From Saccharothrix sp. ALI-22-I (GTDB lineage: Bacteria; Actinomycetota; Actinomycetes; Mycobacteriales; Pseudonocardiaceae), in contig NZ_MTQP01000061.1 of the NCBI RefSeq assembly GCF_001984175.1, forward strand, positions 186,001 to 250,000: 64,000 bases of DNA, in the 5' to 3' direction. Shown one piece after another: positions 50,710-59,359 of this stretch (position 1 is its first letter; every line of letters starts with the position of its first letter). Below the pieces are notes generated by a model. It did not search any database and had not been told where the DNA came from. It saw only the letters and a program-made list of their open reading frames with translations. The translations under genes and the position numbers were made by a program.

Positions 50710-51282
50710 CTGCACCGACGGTCCGACCACCCCGCCGTACTGGTGCAACGACGTGCGCACCCCGGTGAAGCCCGCCGCCTCGGCTTCCCGCATCAGGTCG
50801 TACTCGGAGGTGTCGAGCACCCGCCGGTGCACCGACACGACCAGCCGCCCGCCGGGCCGCAGCACCCGGAACAGCTCGTGGAACGCGGCCGGCCGGTTGC
50901 CCCACAGCTGGAGGTTGTTGACCGAGATGACCACGTCCACCGAGTCCTCGGGCTGCCCGGTCCGCGTCGCCGCGCCCTCGCGCAGCTCGACCCGACCGGC
51001 CACGATCAGCTCCGCGCACCGGTCGCGCGCCTCGTCCAGCATGACCCGTGACGGGTCGACGCCGATCGCCTTGAGCGCGCGTTCACCGGCCAGCTTGAGG
51101 CCCACGCCCGGCCCGGGGCCGAGCACCAGCACGACCTCCTCGGCCGTCGGCGCGGCGACCTCGGTCACGTGTTCCTCCACCTTCGCGTTGAGCACGGCCA
51201 TCACCCGGCCGCCCAGCTCGCCGACCTTGCCGCGCGGGTGCCCGAACGCCGCGTCCAACGCCTTCATCAGGTTGTTCGCCAT
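50686..51282 (-). CDS. Class I SAM-dependent methyltransferase
   Basis: A 198-residue methyltransferase of the UbiE/Methyltransf_11 type. EEVVLVLGPGPGVGLKLA is motif I (GxGxG), GVDPSRVMLDEAR supplies the acidic ribose contact, VDVVISVNNLQLW is motif II and VLRPGGRLVVSVHR is motif III. ATG 51282 is chosen because the protein then starts MANNLMKALDAAFGHPRG, a common family beginning; the ribosome binding site is weak and an upstream GTG is possible. It converges with and overlaps the VOC gene. The substrate is unknown. Confidence 0.87.
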   Translation of the reverse strand: MANNLMKALDAAFGHPRGKVGELGGRVMAVLNAKVEEHVTEVAAPTAEEVVLVLGPGPGVGLKLAGERALKAIGVDPSRVMLDEARDRCAELIVAGRVELREGAATRTGQPEDSVDVVISVNNLQLWGNRPAAFHELFRVLRPGGRLVVSVHRRVLDTSEYDLMREAEAAGFTGVRTSLHQYGGVVGPSVQLLADVPA

Positions 51283-51438
51283 GCGTCCAGGGTCATCGGG
51301 GCCCACTCCGAACGCATCCGGGATCGCCCCGAGGAGGGTCGGGGAATCCTCCCCCAGATGTTTCCGGGGTGTTTCTGTCCTGGTTTTCCGTTCGCCGGGG
51401 TGGTGCGCTTTGGGCATTCGCACAGTCAAGATGTGGCC

Positions 51439-53103
51439 ATGACGCACAGCCGAGCCCGCACGTCAGGACTGCGCCGAACGCCGGCCCGCGCCGTCGCACG
51501 CCTCGGTGAGCTGTTCGACGGCTATCTGGACCCGGACCGGCCGCACGCCGACGCCTACGACGAGATGTTCGAAGAGGACTCCTCGGTCCGCGCCGCGTAC
51601 CGGACGTTGTACGACTCGATCGCGCCGTCCAGGGTGGCCGAGCTGACCGCCAGGTCCGAGGCGCTGGACCGGGCGTTCGTGGACCAAGGCATCACGTTCT
51701 CGCTGTCCGGCCAGGAACGGCCGTTCCCGCTGGACCTGATCCCGAGGGTGCTCGCCGCCTCGGAGTGGTCGAAGCTGGAACGCGGCATCGTGCAGCGGGT
51801 CCGGGCGCTGGAGATGTTCCTGGCGGACATCTACGGCGACGCCCAGATCGTTCGCGACGGCGTGCTGCCGCGCCGGCTGATCACCTCCTGCGAGCACTTC
51901 CACCGCGAGGCCGCGCTGATCAACCCGCCCAACGGCGTGCGGCTGCACGTCTCGGGCGTGGACCTGGTGCGTGACGAGGCGGGCACGTTCCGCGTGCTGG
52001 AGGACAACCTGCGCTGCCCGTCCGGCGTGTCGTACGTGATGGAGAACCGGCGCACGATGGCGCGGGTGTTCCCGGACCTGTTCGCCCGGCACCGGGTGCG
52101 GTCCGTCGGCGACTACGCCGTGCACCTGCTGCGCGCGCTGCGCAACGCCGCCGCGCCCAACGCCGCCGACCCGACCGTGGTCGTGCTCACGCCCGGCGTG
52201 GCCAACTCGGCCTACTTCGAGCACTCGCTGCTGGCCAGGCAGATGGGCGTGGAGCTGGTCGAGGGCCGTGACCTGTTCTGCCGCGACAACCTCGTCTACC
52301 TGCGCACCACCGAGGGCGAACGGCAGGTCGACGTCATCTACCGGCGCATCGACGACGACTTCCTCGACCCGGTGCACTTCCGCCCGGACTCGGTGCTCGG
52401 CGTGGCCGGCCTGATCAACGCGGCCCGCGCGGGCAACGTCGTGATCGCCAACGCGGTCGGCAACGGCCTGGCCGACGACAAGCTCGTCTACACCTACATG
52501 CCCGAGATCGTGCAGTACTACCTCGGCGAGAAGCAGCTGCTGCCCAACGTGGACACGTTCCGCTGCTGGCTGCCCGAGGAGTGCGCGCACGTCCTGGACC
52601 ACCTGGACGAGCTGGTGGTCAAGCCGGTGGAGGGCTCCGGCGGCTACGGCATCGTGTTCGGCCCGCAGGCCTCCGTGCGCGAGTTGAACGGGCTGCGCCG
52701 CACCATCAGGGCCAACCCGCGCGGCTGGATCGCGCAGCCGGTCGTGCAGCTGTCCACCGTGCCGACCAAGATCGGCGACCGGCTCGCGCCCCGGCACGTC
52801 GACCTGCGACCGTTCGCGGTCAACGACGGCAACTCGATCTTCGTGCTGCCCGGCGGCCTGACCCGGGTCGCGCTGCCCGAGGGCAGCCTGGTCGTCAACT
52901 CCTCGCAGGGCGGCGGCTCCAAGGACACGTGGGTCCTCGCGCCCCGGTCGTCCACGGTGGACCGTGAGCTGGCCGAACCGGGTCTGGCGACGATGTCCCC
53001 GGTGGAGTCGCCCGCCGCCGAACAGGGCCCCGAACTGACCACGTCCCAACAGCAACAACAGCAGCAACAACAGCAGCAACAACAGGCTGGGAAGGGGGCT
53101 TGA
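51439..53103 (+). CDS. Circularly permuted ATP-grasp protein with polyglutamine tail
   Basis: A 554-residue ATP-grasp enzyme of the COG2308 type. EHFHREAALINPPNGVRLHV, VDLVRDEAGTFRVLEDNLRC, PSGVSYVMENRR and VVKPVEGSGGYGIVFGPQAS hold the nucleotide and metal-binding residues in the permuted order. The C-terminus ends in 13 consecutive Gln and AGKGA, a low-complexity tail I do not associate with the family. It is the first gene of a triad with an alpha-E protein and a transglutaminase, with TGATG overlap to the next gene. Comparative work on amidoligases proposed that such triads make or ligate peptides; the substrate is not known. Confidence 0.9.
   Translation: MTHSRARTSGLRRTPARAVARLGELFDGYLDPDRPHADAYDEMFEEDSSVRAAYRTLYDSIAPSRVAELTARSEALDRAFVDQGITFSLSGQERPFPLDLIPRVLAASEWSKLERGIVQRVRALEMFLADIYGDAQIVRDGVLPRRLITSCEHFHREAALINPPNGVRLHVSGVDLVRDEAGTFRVLEDNLRCPSGVSYVMENRRTMARVFPDLFARHRVRSVGDYAVHLLRALRNAAAPNAADPTVVVLTPGVANSAYFEHSLLARQMGVELVEGRDLFCRDNLVYLRTTEGERQVDVIYRRIDDDFLDPVHFRPDSVLGVAGLINAARAGNVVIANAVGNGLADDKLVYTYMPEIVQYYLGEKQLLPNVDTFRCWLPEECAHVLDHLDELVVKPVEGSGGYGIVFGPQASVRELNGLRRTIRANPRGWIAQPVVQLSTVPTKIGDRLAPRHVDLRPFAVNDGNSIFVLPGGLTRVALPEGSLVVNSSQGGGSKDTWVLAPRSSTVDRELAEPGLATMSPVESPAAEQGPELTTSQQQQQQQQQQQQQAGKGA
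53047..53085 (+). repeat. CAA/CAG microsatellite encoding 13 glutamines
   Basis: Thirteen Gln codons in mixed CAA/CAG order at the 3' end of the ATP-grasp gene. A run this long is prone to slippage; because all units are triplets, length changes would stay in frame. Confidence 0.95.
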
Positions 53104-54047
53104 TGCTGGCTCGCAACGCGGAGTCGCTGTACTGGATCGGCCGGTACGTCGAACGTGCCGACGACACGGCGCGCATCCTCGACGTCTCGGTGCACCAACT
53201 GCTGGAGGACGCCACGGTCAACCCGGACGCCACCAGTCGCCAACTGCTCGCCGTGCTCGGCATCGACGCCCCGAAGGACGCCGCGTTCGACGTGTGGTCG
53301 CTGACCGAACTCGTCGCGTACTCGTCCGACCACTCAGGGTCGATCGTCGCGTCGATCAACAGCGCGCGCGAGAACACGCGTGGCGCACGCGAGGTCGTCT
53401 CCACCGAGATGTGGGAGTGCCTCAACGCGATGTACAACGCGGTGGAGGAACGGCAGGCCTACGCCCGCGCCATGGGCCCGCACGCGTTCTTCACGTTCGT
53501 GGAGGAGCGGGCGGCGATGTTCGCCGGGCTCGCCGACTCCACCATGAGCCGGGACGACGGCTGGCGGTTCCTGGTGCTCGGCCGATCGGTCGAGCGGGTG
53601 GACATGATCGTGCGGCTGCTGCTGTCCCGCGTGGGCGACAAGGCGTCGTCGCCGGGTTGGGTGACCGTGCTCCGGTCGGCCGGCGCGCACGACACGTACC
53701 TGCGCACGTACCGGGGCGCGATGGACGCCTCGCGGGTGGTGCAGTTCCTGCTGCTCGACCGGCTGTTCCCGCGCTCGGTGTTCCACGCGCTGCGGCAGGC
53801 CGAGGCCTGCCTGGAGCAGCTGGACCACCAGCCGCACGTGCGCGTCGGCGCCCGTGCCGAGGCGCTGCGCCTGCTCGGCCGGGCCCGCAGCGACCTGGAG
53901 TTCCTGCGCCCGCACGACCTGCTGGACGACCTGCCACGTCGGCTCAAGGCGTTGCAGGCCACCGTGCGCGACGTCGGCGAGGCCGTGTCCCAGCAGTACT
54001 TCCACACCGCGCCCTGGGTCGCTTGGACGAACGCCGAGGTGATCTGA
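53103..54047 (+). CDS. Alpha-E domain protein (COG2307)
   Basis: A 314-residue all-helical protein. MLARNAESLYWIGRYVERAD at the start is the alpha-E signature, with SINSARENTRGAREVVSTEM and WRFLVLGRSVERVDMIVRLL further on. The ATG shares one base with the ATP-grasp stop (TGATG), and the transglutaminase start follows the stop after one base, so the three products are made in fixed ratio. The domain is thought to partner the permuted ATP-grasp in a peptide-bond-forming or peptide-tagging system; no direct activity is established. Confidence 0.92.
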   Translation: MLARNAESLYWIGRYVERADDTARILDVSVHQLLEDATVNPDATSRQLLAVLGIDAPKDAAFDVWSLTELVAYSSDHSGSIVASINSARENTRGAREVVSTEMWECLNAMYNAVEERQAYARAMGPHAFFTFVEERAAMFAGLADSTMSRDDGWRFLVLGRSVERVDMIVRLLLSRVGDKASSPGWVTVLRSAGAHDTYLRTYRGAMDASRVVQFLLLDRLFPRSVFHALRQAEACLEQLDHQPHVRVGARAEALRLLGRARSDLEFLRPHDLLDDLPRRLKALQATVRDVGEAVSQQYFHTAPWVAWTNAEVI

Positions 54048-54048
54048 C

Positions 54049-54891
54049 ATGTCGTGGCGGGTGCGGATCGTGCACACCACCGGGTACCGGTACGAGCTGC
54101 CGGTGACCCAGTCCTACAACGAGGCGCGGATGACGCCGCGCGCCGACCGGCGGCAGAACGTCGTGGTCAGCCGGGTGGAGACGACGCCCGCGACGCGCGC
54201 CTACCGGTACACCGACTACTGGGGCACCGAGGTCACGTCGTTCGACCTGCACGCGCCGCACGTGGAGCTGAAGGTCGTGGCGTCGTCGGTGGTGGAGACC
54301 GGCGCCGAGGAGGAGCCGGTGCGCACGGCGTCGTGGACCGACCTGCGGGCGGACGCGCTGCTCGACCGGTACACCGAGTTCCTGGACTGGACCGGGTACG
54401 TGCCGCGGGATCGTGAGCTGGCCGCGGTGGCGCGCGGGCTGAAGCGGGGACTGGGCCCGGCGGACGCCGTGCTGGCCGCGTCGAACTGGGTGCACGACCA
54501 GCTGACCTACCAGTCCGGCACCACCGGCGTGCACAGCTCGGCCACCGACGCGTGGCAGGCCCGTGAGGGCGTCTGCCAGGACTTCGCGCACGTCACGCTG
54601 GTGTTGCTGCGCGCGATGGGCATCCCGGCCCGGTACGTGTCCGGGTACCTGCACACCAAGCCGAACGGCGAGATCCGGGAGACCGTGCGCGGCGAGAGCC
54701 ACGCGTGGATCGAGGCGTGGACCGGCGGCTGGTGGGGGTACGACCCGACCAACGCGGTGCCGGTCGGGCCCCGGCACATCTGGGTGGCGCACGGCCGTGA
54801 CTACGCCGACGTCGCGCCGTTGAAGGGCATCTACTCGGGTGGCGCGTCGGCCGCGCTGGACGTCACCGTGGAGGTGACCCGGCTCGCTTAG
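54049..54891 (+). CDS. Transglutaminase-like cysteine protease/ligase
   Basis: A 280-residue protein with a Transglut_N domain (VRIVHTTGYRYELPVTQSYN) and a transglutaminase core. The catalytic Cys is in AREGVCQDFAHV, the His in GESHAWIEAWTG and the Asp in WGYDPTNAVPVG. It has no signal peptide, so it acts in the cytoplasm. In this triad such proteins are expected to cleave or ligate the amide product of the ATP-grasp partner. A 22-bp inverted repeat follows the stop codon. Confidence 0.92.
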   Translation: MSWRVRIVHTTGYRYELPVTQSYNEARMTPRADRRQNVVVSRVETTPATRAYRYTDYWGTEVTSFDLHAPHVELKVVASSVVETGAEEEPVRTASWTDLRADALLDRYTEFLDWTGYVPRDRELAAVARGLKRGLGPADAVLAASNWVHDQLTYQSGTTGVHSSATDAWQAREGVCQDFAHVTLVLLRAMGIPARYVSGYLHTKPNGEIRETVRGESHAWIEAWTGGWWGYDPTNAVPVGPRHIWVAHGRDYADVAPLKGIYSGGASAALDVTVEVTRLA

Positions 54892-54924
54892 CCCGTCGGC
54901 GTGGCGGTGGCCAGGGACCTGAAG

Positions 54925-54972
54925 CCCTCCAGGAGTGCTACTCGGACGAGTCCGAGTAGCACTCCTGGAGGG
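54925..54972. terminator. Perfect 22-bp inverted repeat between transglutaminase and PemK-like genes
   Basis: Arms 54925-54946 and 54951-54972 are exact inverses, with a CGAG loop; the arm starts CCCTCCAGGAGTGCTACTCG. It lies between two convergent genes, so bidirectional termination is the simple reading. There is no T tract, and the stem is longer than a usual terminator. Confidence 0.8.
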
Positions 54973-54979
54973 CCACCTC

Positions 54980-55414
54980 TCAGCGCCAGCCGAGCCGCCG
55001 CAGCGCGTCCACGACCAGCGAGAACCGCTCCGGCTCCAGCACCGAGCCCTCACGTCGGATGTCGTCCTCGTCCAGCTCGAAGACGCGGTCCAGTCGCAGG
55101 TAGGAGCGCCGGCCGTCGCGGTCCCAGCGGCCCGCGCCCAGGTCGAGGCAGTAGTCCTCCTCGTGCCGGTCGGGCGTCTTGCTGGTCAGCATCAGGCCGA
55201 GCAGCGCCCGCCGGTACCGGCCGACGACCAGCAGCGGGCGGTCCTTGCCGCGGTCGGGGTCCTCCTCGAAGGGCACCCAGGCCCACACCACCTCGCCCGG
55301 ATCGGCCAGGCCGTCCAGGTCGGGGGAGTACTCCAGCGTGGCCGCCACCGCAGCCGTGTGGACCTCGCGCACCGCGCCTCTTACCGGGCGGGCATCCTCA
55401 CCGTTCGCGTACAC
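54980..55414 (-). CDS. PemK/MazF-like protein
   Basis: A 144-residue protein. GEVVWAWVPFEEDPDRGKDR followed by PLLVVGRYRRALLGLMLTSK matches the first strands of PemK/MazF-type RNases (G-x-V/I-x-x-x-x-x-P-x-x-x-G-x-x-R-P-x-L-V/I-V). RRSYLRLDRVFELDEDDIRR is the later W/Y-x-x-x-D/R segment. No antitoxin gene lies beside it; homologues near actinobacterial lepA are usually solitary as I recall, so it may not be a toxin. GTG 55414 is the likeliest start, with weak ribosome binding. It converges with the transglutaminase gene and is divergent from lepA. Confidence 0.75.
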   Translation of the reverse strand: MYANGEDARPVRGAVREVHTAAVAATLEYSPDLDGLADPGEVVWAWVPFEEDPDRGKDRPLLVVGRYRRALLGLMLTSKTPDRHEEDYCLDLGAGRWDRDGRRSYLRLDRVFELDEDDIRREGSVLEPERFSLVVDALRRLGWR

Positions 55415-55532
55415 GGCGGGCAGCTTATGGCCTCGGTCACGCCCGCGTGGAACGCCACGACGGCATGACGTGAGATGCTGTGTGTAGTTGAAATGGGCAG
55501 ATCCCCCCATCCTTCCTGTGCGAGGAACCTGA

Positions 55533-57377
55533 GTGACCACGTTCGCCGACCAGACGTTCACGCCTCCGGAGCTCATCCGGAACTTCTGCATCATCGCGCA
55601 CATCGACCACGGCAAGTCGACCCTGGCCGACCGCATGTTGCAGCTCACCGGCGTCGTCGATGCGCGGGCGATGCGCGCGCAGTACCTCGACCGCATGGAC
55701 ATCGAGCGCGAACGCGGCATCACGATCAAGGCGCAGAACGTGCGGCTGCCGTGGCAGGTCAACGGCCAGGACCACGTGCTGCACATGATCGACACGCCCG
55801 GTCACGTTGACTTCACCTACGAGGTCTCACGGGCGCTGGAGGCGTGCGAGGGCACCGTGCTGCTGGTCGACGCCGCGCAGGGCATCGAGGCGCAGACCCT
55901 GGCCAACCTGTACCTGGCGATGGAGAACGACCTCACCATCATCCCGGTGCTGAACAAGATCGACCTGCCCGCCGCGGACCCGGACAAGTACGCCAAGGAA
56001 CTCGCGCACATCGTCGGCTGCGAGCCCGAGGAGGTGCTGCGCGTCTCGGCCAAGACCGGCCTGGGCGTCGGCGCGCTGCTGGACGAGGTCGTCAAGCGCG
56101 TGCCCGCACCGGTCGGCGACGCCGACGCGCCGCCCCGCGCGATGATCTTCGACTCGGTGTACGACACCTACCGCGGCGTGGTCACCTACATCCGGGTGGT
56201 GGACGGCAAGATCACCCCGCGCCAGCGCATCCGGATGATGTCCACCAACGCGACCCACGAGCTGCTGGAAGTCGGCATCATCTCGCCCGAGCCGAAGGTC
56301 AGCGTCGGCCTGGGCGTCGGCGAGGTCGGCTACCTCATCACCGGCGTGAAGGACGTGCGCCAGTCGAAGGTCGGCGACACGGTGACCGCCGAGAAGCACG
56401 GCGCCACCCAGCCGCTGGCCGGGTACCGCGAGCCGCGGCCGATGGTCTACTCCGGCCTGTACCCGGTGGACGGCTCCGACTACCCGATCCTGCGCGAGGC
56501 GCTGGAGAAGCTCCAGCTCAACGACGCCGCGCTGACGTTCGAGCCGGAGACGTCGGCCGCCCTGGGCTTCGGTTTCCGCTGCGGCTTCCTCGGCCTGCTG
56601 CACCTGGAGATCACCCGCGACCGGCTGGAACGCGAGTTCGGCCTCGACCTCATCTCGACCGCGCCCAACGTGGTGTACCGGGTGGTCATGGAGGACGGCA
56701 CCGAGCACGTGGTGACCAACCCGTCCGACTGGCCCGACGGCAAGCGCGCCGAGGTGTACGAGCCGATCACCAAGTGCACGATCATCGCGCCCAGCGACTA
56801 CATCGGCGCCATCATGGAGCTGTGCCAGTCCAAGCGCGGCCAGCTGGGCGGCATGGACTACCTGTCCGAGGACCGCGTCGAGCTGCGCTACACCATGCCG
56901 CTCGGTGAGATCATCTTCGACTTCTTCGACGCCCTGAAGTCGCGCACGCGCGGCTACGCGTCGCTGGACTACGAGGAGTCGGGCGAGCAGGACGCCGAGC
57001 TGGTGAAGGTCGACATCCTGTTGCAGGGCGAGCCGGTGGACGCGTTCAGCGCGATCGTGCACAAGGACTACGCCTACGCCTACGGCACCAGGATGGCCTC
57101 CAAGCTGCGCGAGCTGATCCCGCGCCAGCAGTTCGAGGTGCCGATCCAGGCCGCCGTCGGCGCCCGCGTGATCGCCCGCGAGACGATCCGCGCCATCCGC
57201 AAGGACGTGCTGGCCAAGTGCTACGGCGGTGACATCACCCGTAAGCGCAAGCTGCTGGAGAAGCAGAAGGAAGGCAAGAAGCGGATGAAGATGGTGGGCC
57301 GGGTCGAGGTCCCCCAGGAAGCCTTCGTCGCCGCTCTGTCCACCGACGACACGGGCAAGGACAAGGGCAAGAAGTAG
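55533..57377 (+). CDS. lepA: Elongation factor 4 (LepA)
   Basis: A 614-residue translational GTPase: G1 AHIDHGKS, switch RGITIKAQ, G3 DTPGHVDF, G4 NKID, then EF-G-like domains and the LepA-specific C-terminal domain ([38 protein letters not shown]). It back-translocates or remodels stalled ribosomes at the membrane. GTG 55533 is preceded by GAGGAACC. The C-terminus is slightly extended by a charged [10 protein letters not shown] tail. A strong intrinsic terminator follows 6 bp after the stop. Confidence 0.97.
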   Translation: MTTFADQTFTPPELIRNFCIIAHIDHGKSTLADRMLQLTGVVDARAMRAQYLDRMDIERERGITIKAQNVRLPWQVNGQDHVLHMIDTPGHVDFTYEVSRALEACEGTVLLVDAAQGIEAQTLANLYLAMENDLTIIPVLNKIDLPAADPDKYAKELAHIVGCEPEEVLRVSAKTGLGVGALLDEVVKRVPAPVGDADAPPRAMIFDSVYDTYRGVVTYIRVVDGKITPRQRIRMMSTNATHELLEVGIISPEPKVSVGLGVGEVGYLITGVKDVRQSKVGDTVTAEKHGATQPLAGYREPRPMVYSGLYPVDGSDYPILREALEKLQLNDAALTFEPETSAALGFGFRCGFLGLLHLEITRDRLEREFGLDLISTAPNVVYRVVMEDGTEHVVTNPSDWPDGKRAEVYEPITKCTIIAPSDYIGAIMELCQSKRGQLGGMDYLSEDRVELRYTMPLGEIIFDFFDALKSRTRGYASLDYEESGEQDAELVKVDILLQGEPVDAFSAIVHKDYAYAYGTRMASKLRELIPRQQFEVPIQAAVGARVIARETIRAIRKDVLAKCYGGDITRKRKLLEKQKEGKKRMKMVGRVEVPQEAFVAALSTDDTGKDKGKK

Positions 57378-57382
57378 GACCA

Positions 57383-57445
57383 CCGGCCAAATCCGCGCCG
57401 ACCGGCACATCTTCGGGTGACCGGTCGGCGCGGAGGCCGGTTTTT
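57383..57445 (+). terminator. Rho-independent terminator of lepA
   Basis: CCGCGCCGACCGG (57393-57405) pairs with CCGGTCGGCGCGG (57421-57433). An outer CCGGCC/GGCCGG pair extends the stem, and TTTTT follows at 57441-57445. Confidence 0.9.
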
Positions 57446-57493
57446 GTCGAACCCCTCCGGGACAGTTGGCGAACCAACTGAAAGGAGGGGACT

Positions 57494-58068
57494 ATGACAG
57501 CCATGACGCCGGAGGCTTACGGACGTCCCTACACGGTCGATGACCTGGAGGGAATGCCCGATGACGGCCGTCGTTACGAGCTCATCGACGGGATGCTGCT
57601 CGTGAGTCCCGCGCCGGTTCCGCGGCATCAGAAGATCGTGCTGAAGCTCGCTGCGCACTTGGACGCAGAGTGCCCGGACGACCTGCATGCCTTCACGGCG
57701 CCGTTCACGGTGCGGTCGTCGGACTCAACCGAGTTGCAACCCGATGTCCTTGTGACCCGGGATGCGGATCTGACCGACGAACTGCTGCCTGTTGCACCGC
57801 TACTGGCTGTGGAGGTGCTGTCGCCGAGTACGGCGCTGAACGACCTCAACACCAAAAGGCGGCCTACGAGCGCATGGGGGTGCGTAGCTACTGGGTCATC
57901 GACCCGCCGGACCCCAAGCTGACCGTGTTCGAGCTGGACGCCGAAGGCCGCTACGAGTTGGTGGCAGAGGTGAAAGGGGAGGACCCGTTCGACGCGACCC
58001 TGCCGTACCCGGTGCGGATCGTGCCCGCGGAACTGCTCGGCACCATGTGGCAAGGGGGCCTGAAATGA
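57494..58068 (+). pseudogene. Uma2 family (DUF820) putative endonuclease, interrupted by one frameshift
   Basis: ATG 57494 is preceded by AAAGGAGGGG. The first frame encodes YTVDDLEGMPDDGRRYELID, the nuclease-like strand ELQPDVLVTRD and LLAVEVLSPST, then loses phase at NDLNTK. In the +1 frame the gene continues AAYERMGVRSYWVIDPPDPK to a TGA at 58068. One more A in the AAAA run at about 57854-57857 would restore N-T-K-K-A-A-Y-E-R, the normal Uma2 sequence with the catalytic Lys. The family has the PD-(D/E)xK fold; its function is unknown. It is either a real single-base pseudogene or a base-calling error in the run. Confidence 0.85.
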
Positions 58069-58072
58069 CGGA

Positions 58073-58106
58073 AGGGCCCTCAGGACGTCCATGTCCTGAA
58101 GGCCCT
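58073..58106. terminator. Hairpin terminator between Uma2 and a small hypothetical gene
   Basis: GGGCCCTCAGGAC and GTCCTGAAGGCCC form a 13-bp stem with one mismatch around a six-base loop, between convergent genes. Confidence 0.75.
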
Positions 58107-58123
58107 CGAAGGGGTGCGGCGGC

Positions 58124-58345
58124 TCAGCTGTAGTTGCGGAGCATGCCGTTCACGGCGTGGCGGCGGAGGATCGCTTCGATCTCACGCGCCTCGTGGCTGG
58201 AGTGGCGAGCGAGGATCGCTTCCATGTCCATCCGAGCGCTCGGGGTGTTGTAGTCGGCCAGTTCGCGGTTGAGGTCCGCTTCCCGCTTGCGGATCTGCCG
58301 CCGGGTGGCGAGGTACGTGCGAACGGTCTTCAGAGGGTTGGTCAT
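58124..58345 (-). CDS. Small charged helical protein, function unknown
   Basis: A 73-residue protein, MTNPLKTVRTYLATRRQIRK at the start, then READLNRELADYNTPSARMD and repeated R/H-rich helices (EAILARHSSHEAREIEAILRRH). It looks fully helical, with a repeated motif E-A-I-L-x-R-H occurring twice. No signal or membrane segment is present. ATG 58345 has AAAGGCG 6-12 nt upstream. I do not recognise the family; the codon bias and ribosome binding site support a real gene. Confidence 0.7.
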   Translation of the reverse strand: MTNPLKTVRTYLATRRQIRKREADLNRELADYNTPSARMDMEAILARHSSHEAREIEAILRRHAVNGMLRNYS

Positions 58346-58518
58346 GTCGCCTTTCGATGGTCTCTCTGTATCGGTTCACCTACTATGATGCCGCACGTCA
58401 GAGGCTTGAGACGCCAAATCGGGCGTGATCTCCGCCGCAACTGTTACGACCGCGTCCGCAGCCGACCGGGGCACCCCGCCGCAGACGTCGGCCCGGTAAC
58501 GACCAGGCGAAAGTGGTC

Positions 58519-58944
58519 TCACCGCCCGAGGATGTCCAGCGCCCGCGCGTACTTCGCCCGCAGCCGGTCCTGGGTCGCCAGGTCGAGCATCGCCAGCCGC
58601 GCCGGGGACGTGTTGTCGGCGATGTCCGCCCGCTTGACCTCCACCGCGACCGGGTCGGCCCGCACCCGCGCCAGGTAGTCCTCCTGCGCCTCGCCGTCCC
58701 GGTGGCTCAACGCGAGCACCGTCGCCACCACCTCCGGCGGGCACCCGGCGGCCAGCAGGTCGTCACCCGTGACGGAAGTGTCCTCGACCACGTCGTGCAG
58801 CACTGCCGCCATGCGCGCGTGCTCACCGGTCACCCGGCCCATCACCCGCAGCGGATGTCCGATGTACGGCTTGCCGGACTTGTCGACCTGTCCGTCGTGG
58901 GCCGCACGCGCGATCCGGATCGCATCATCAACGGTGAACGTCAT
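58519..58944 (-). CDS. HD-domain phosphohydrolase (MESH1/SpoT hydrolase-like)
   Basis: A 141-residue single-domain HD protein: FTVDDAIRIARAAHDGQVDK at the start, SGKPYIGHPLRVM, then AAVLHDVVEDTSV with the HD metal pair and ED, and VKRADIADNTSPARL with the later D-x-x-x-N. The spacing is that of the RelA/SpoT hydrolase domain without synthetase, so it may degrade (p)ppGpp or act on other nucleotides (MESH1 family). ATG 58944 is the first codon of the conserved segment. It is flanked by a small hypothetical gene and a chitinase remnant. Confidence 0.85.
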   Translation of the reverse strand: MTFTVDDAIRIARAAHDGQVDKSGKPYIGHPLRVMGRVTGEHARMAAVLHDVVEDTSVTGDDLLAAGCPPEVVATVLALSHRDGEAQEDYLARVRADPVAVEVKRADIADNTSPARLAMLDLATQDRLRAKYARALDILGR

Positions 58945-59051
58945 CCGCCCATGGTCACACCCCTTGACAAGCCGCAGTGGTCTAGCCCATTTTCGAGTGG
59001 TCCACGTCACTCGTGCTGGGCTTGGCCGCCGAGGACAACGTGGAGGTGGAC

Positions 59052-59310
59052 GTGGCTTCGAGGACGAGACGAGCATTAGGCGCGGCGCTGGCGGGCCTGC
59101 CGGCGATCGCGGGCCTGACCCTGGTGGTCGCCCGCCAACGTCAACGCGGCGCTGAACTGCCTGGCCAAGGGCACGAACTGCGGTTCGTTCAAGCCCACGC
59201 AGACCTGGCCCGGTATCCGCGGCGTGATGACCTGGTCGATCAACTGGGACGCGTCCAACAACTGGCAGTTCGCCAACACGGTGGCACCCCACCTGGCCAC
59301 GCTGCCGTAG
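59052..59310 (+). pseudogene. GH18 chitinase reduced to signal peptide plus C-terminus
   Basis: GTG 59052, with GGAGGT upstream, begins a signal peptide VASRTRRALGAALAGLPAIA followed by GLTLVVA. About 80 bp later, in another frame from about 59134, the C-terminus of a family 18 chitinase appears: NVNAALNCLAKGTNCGSFKP, then GIRGVMTWSINWDASNNW and a TAG at 59310. GVMTWSINWD is the last barrel strand of GH18, with the conserved Trp. The catalytic DxxDxDxE motif and most of the enzyme are gone, so the gene has suffered a large internal deletion. Confidence 0.85.
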
Positions 59311-59320
59311 CGCGGCGAAA

Positions 59321-59354
59321 GCCGTCCCTCCGGTCGCGCGGCCGGAGGGGCGGC
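59321..59354. terminator. Terminator hairpin between chitinase remnant and PhoD-like gene
   Basis: GCCGTCCCTCCGG pairs with CCGGAGGGGCGGC (one G-T wobble) around an eight-base loop, five bases before the stop of the convergent phosphatase gene. Confidence 0.75.
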
Positions 59355-59359
59355 CCTCT

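Noticed and set aside
54980-55414. A toxin-antitoxin module formed by the PemK-like gene
   Set aside because: No antitoxin-like gene precedes or follows it; the solitary form near lepA is not known to be a toxin.
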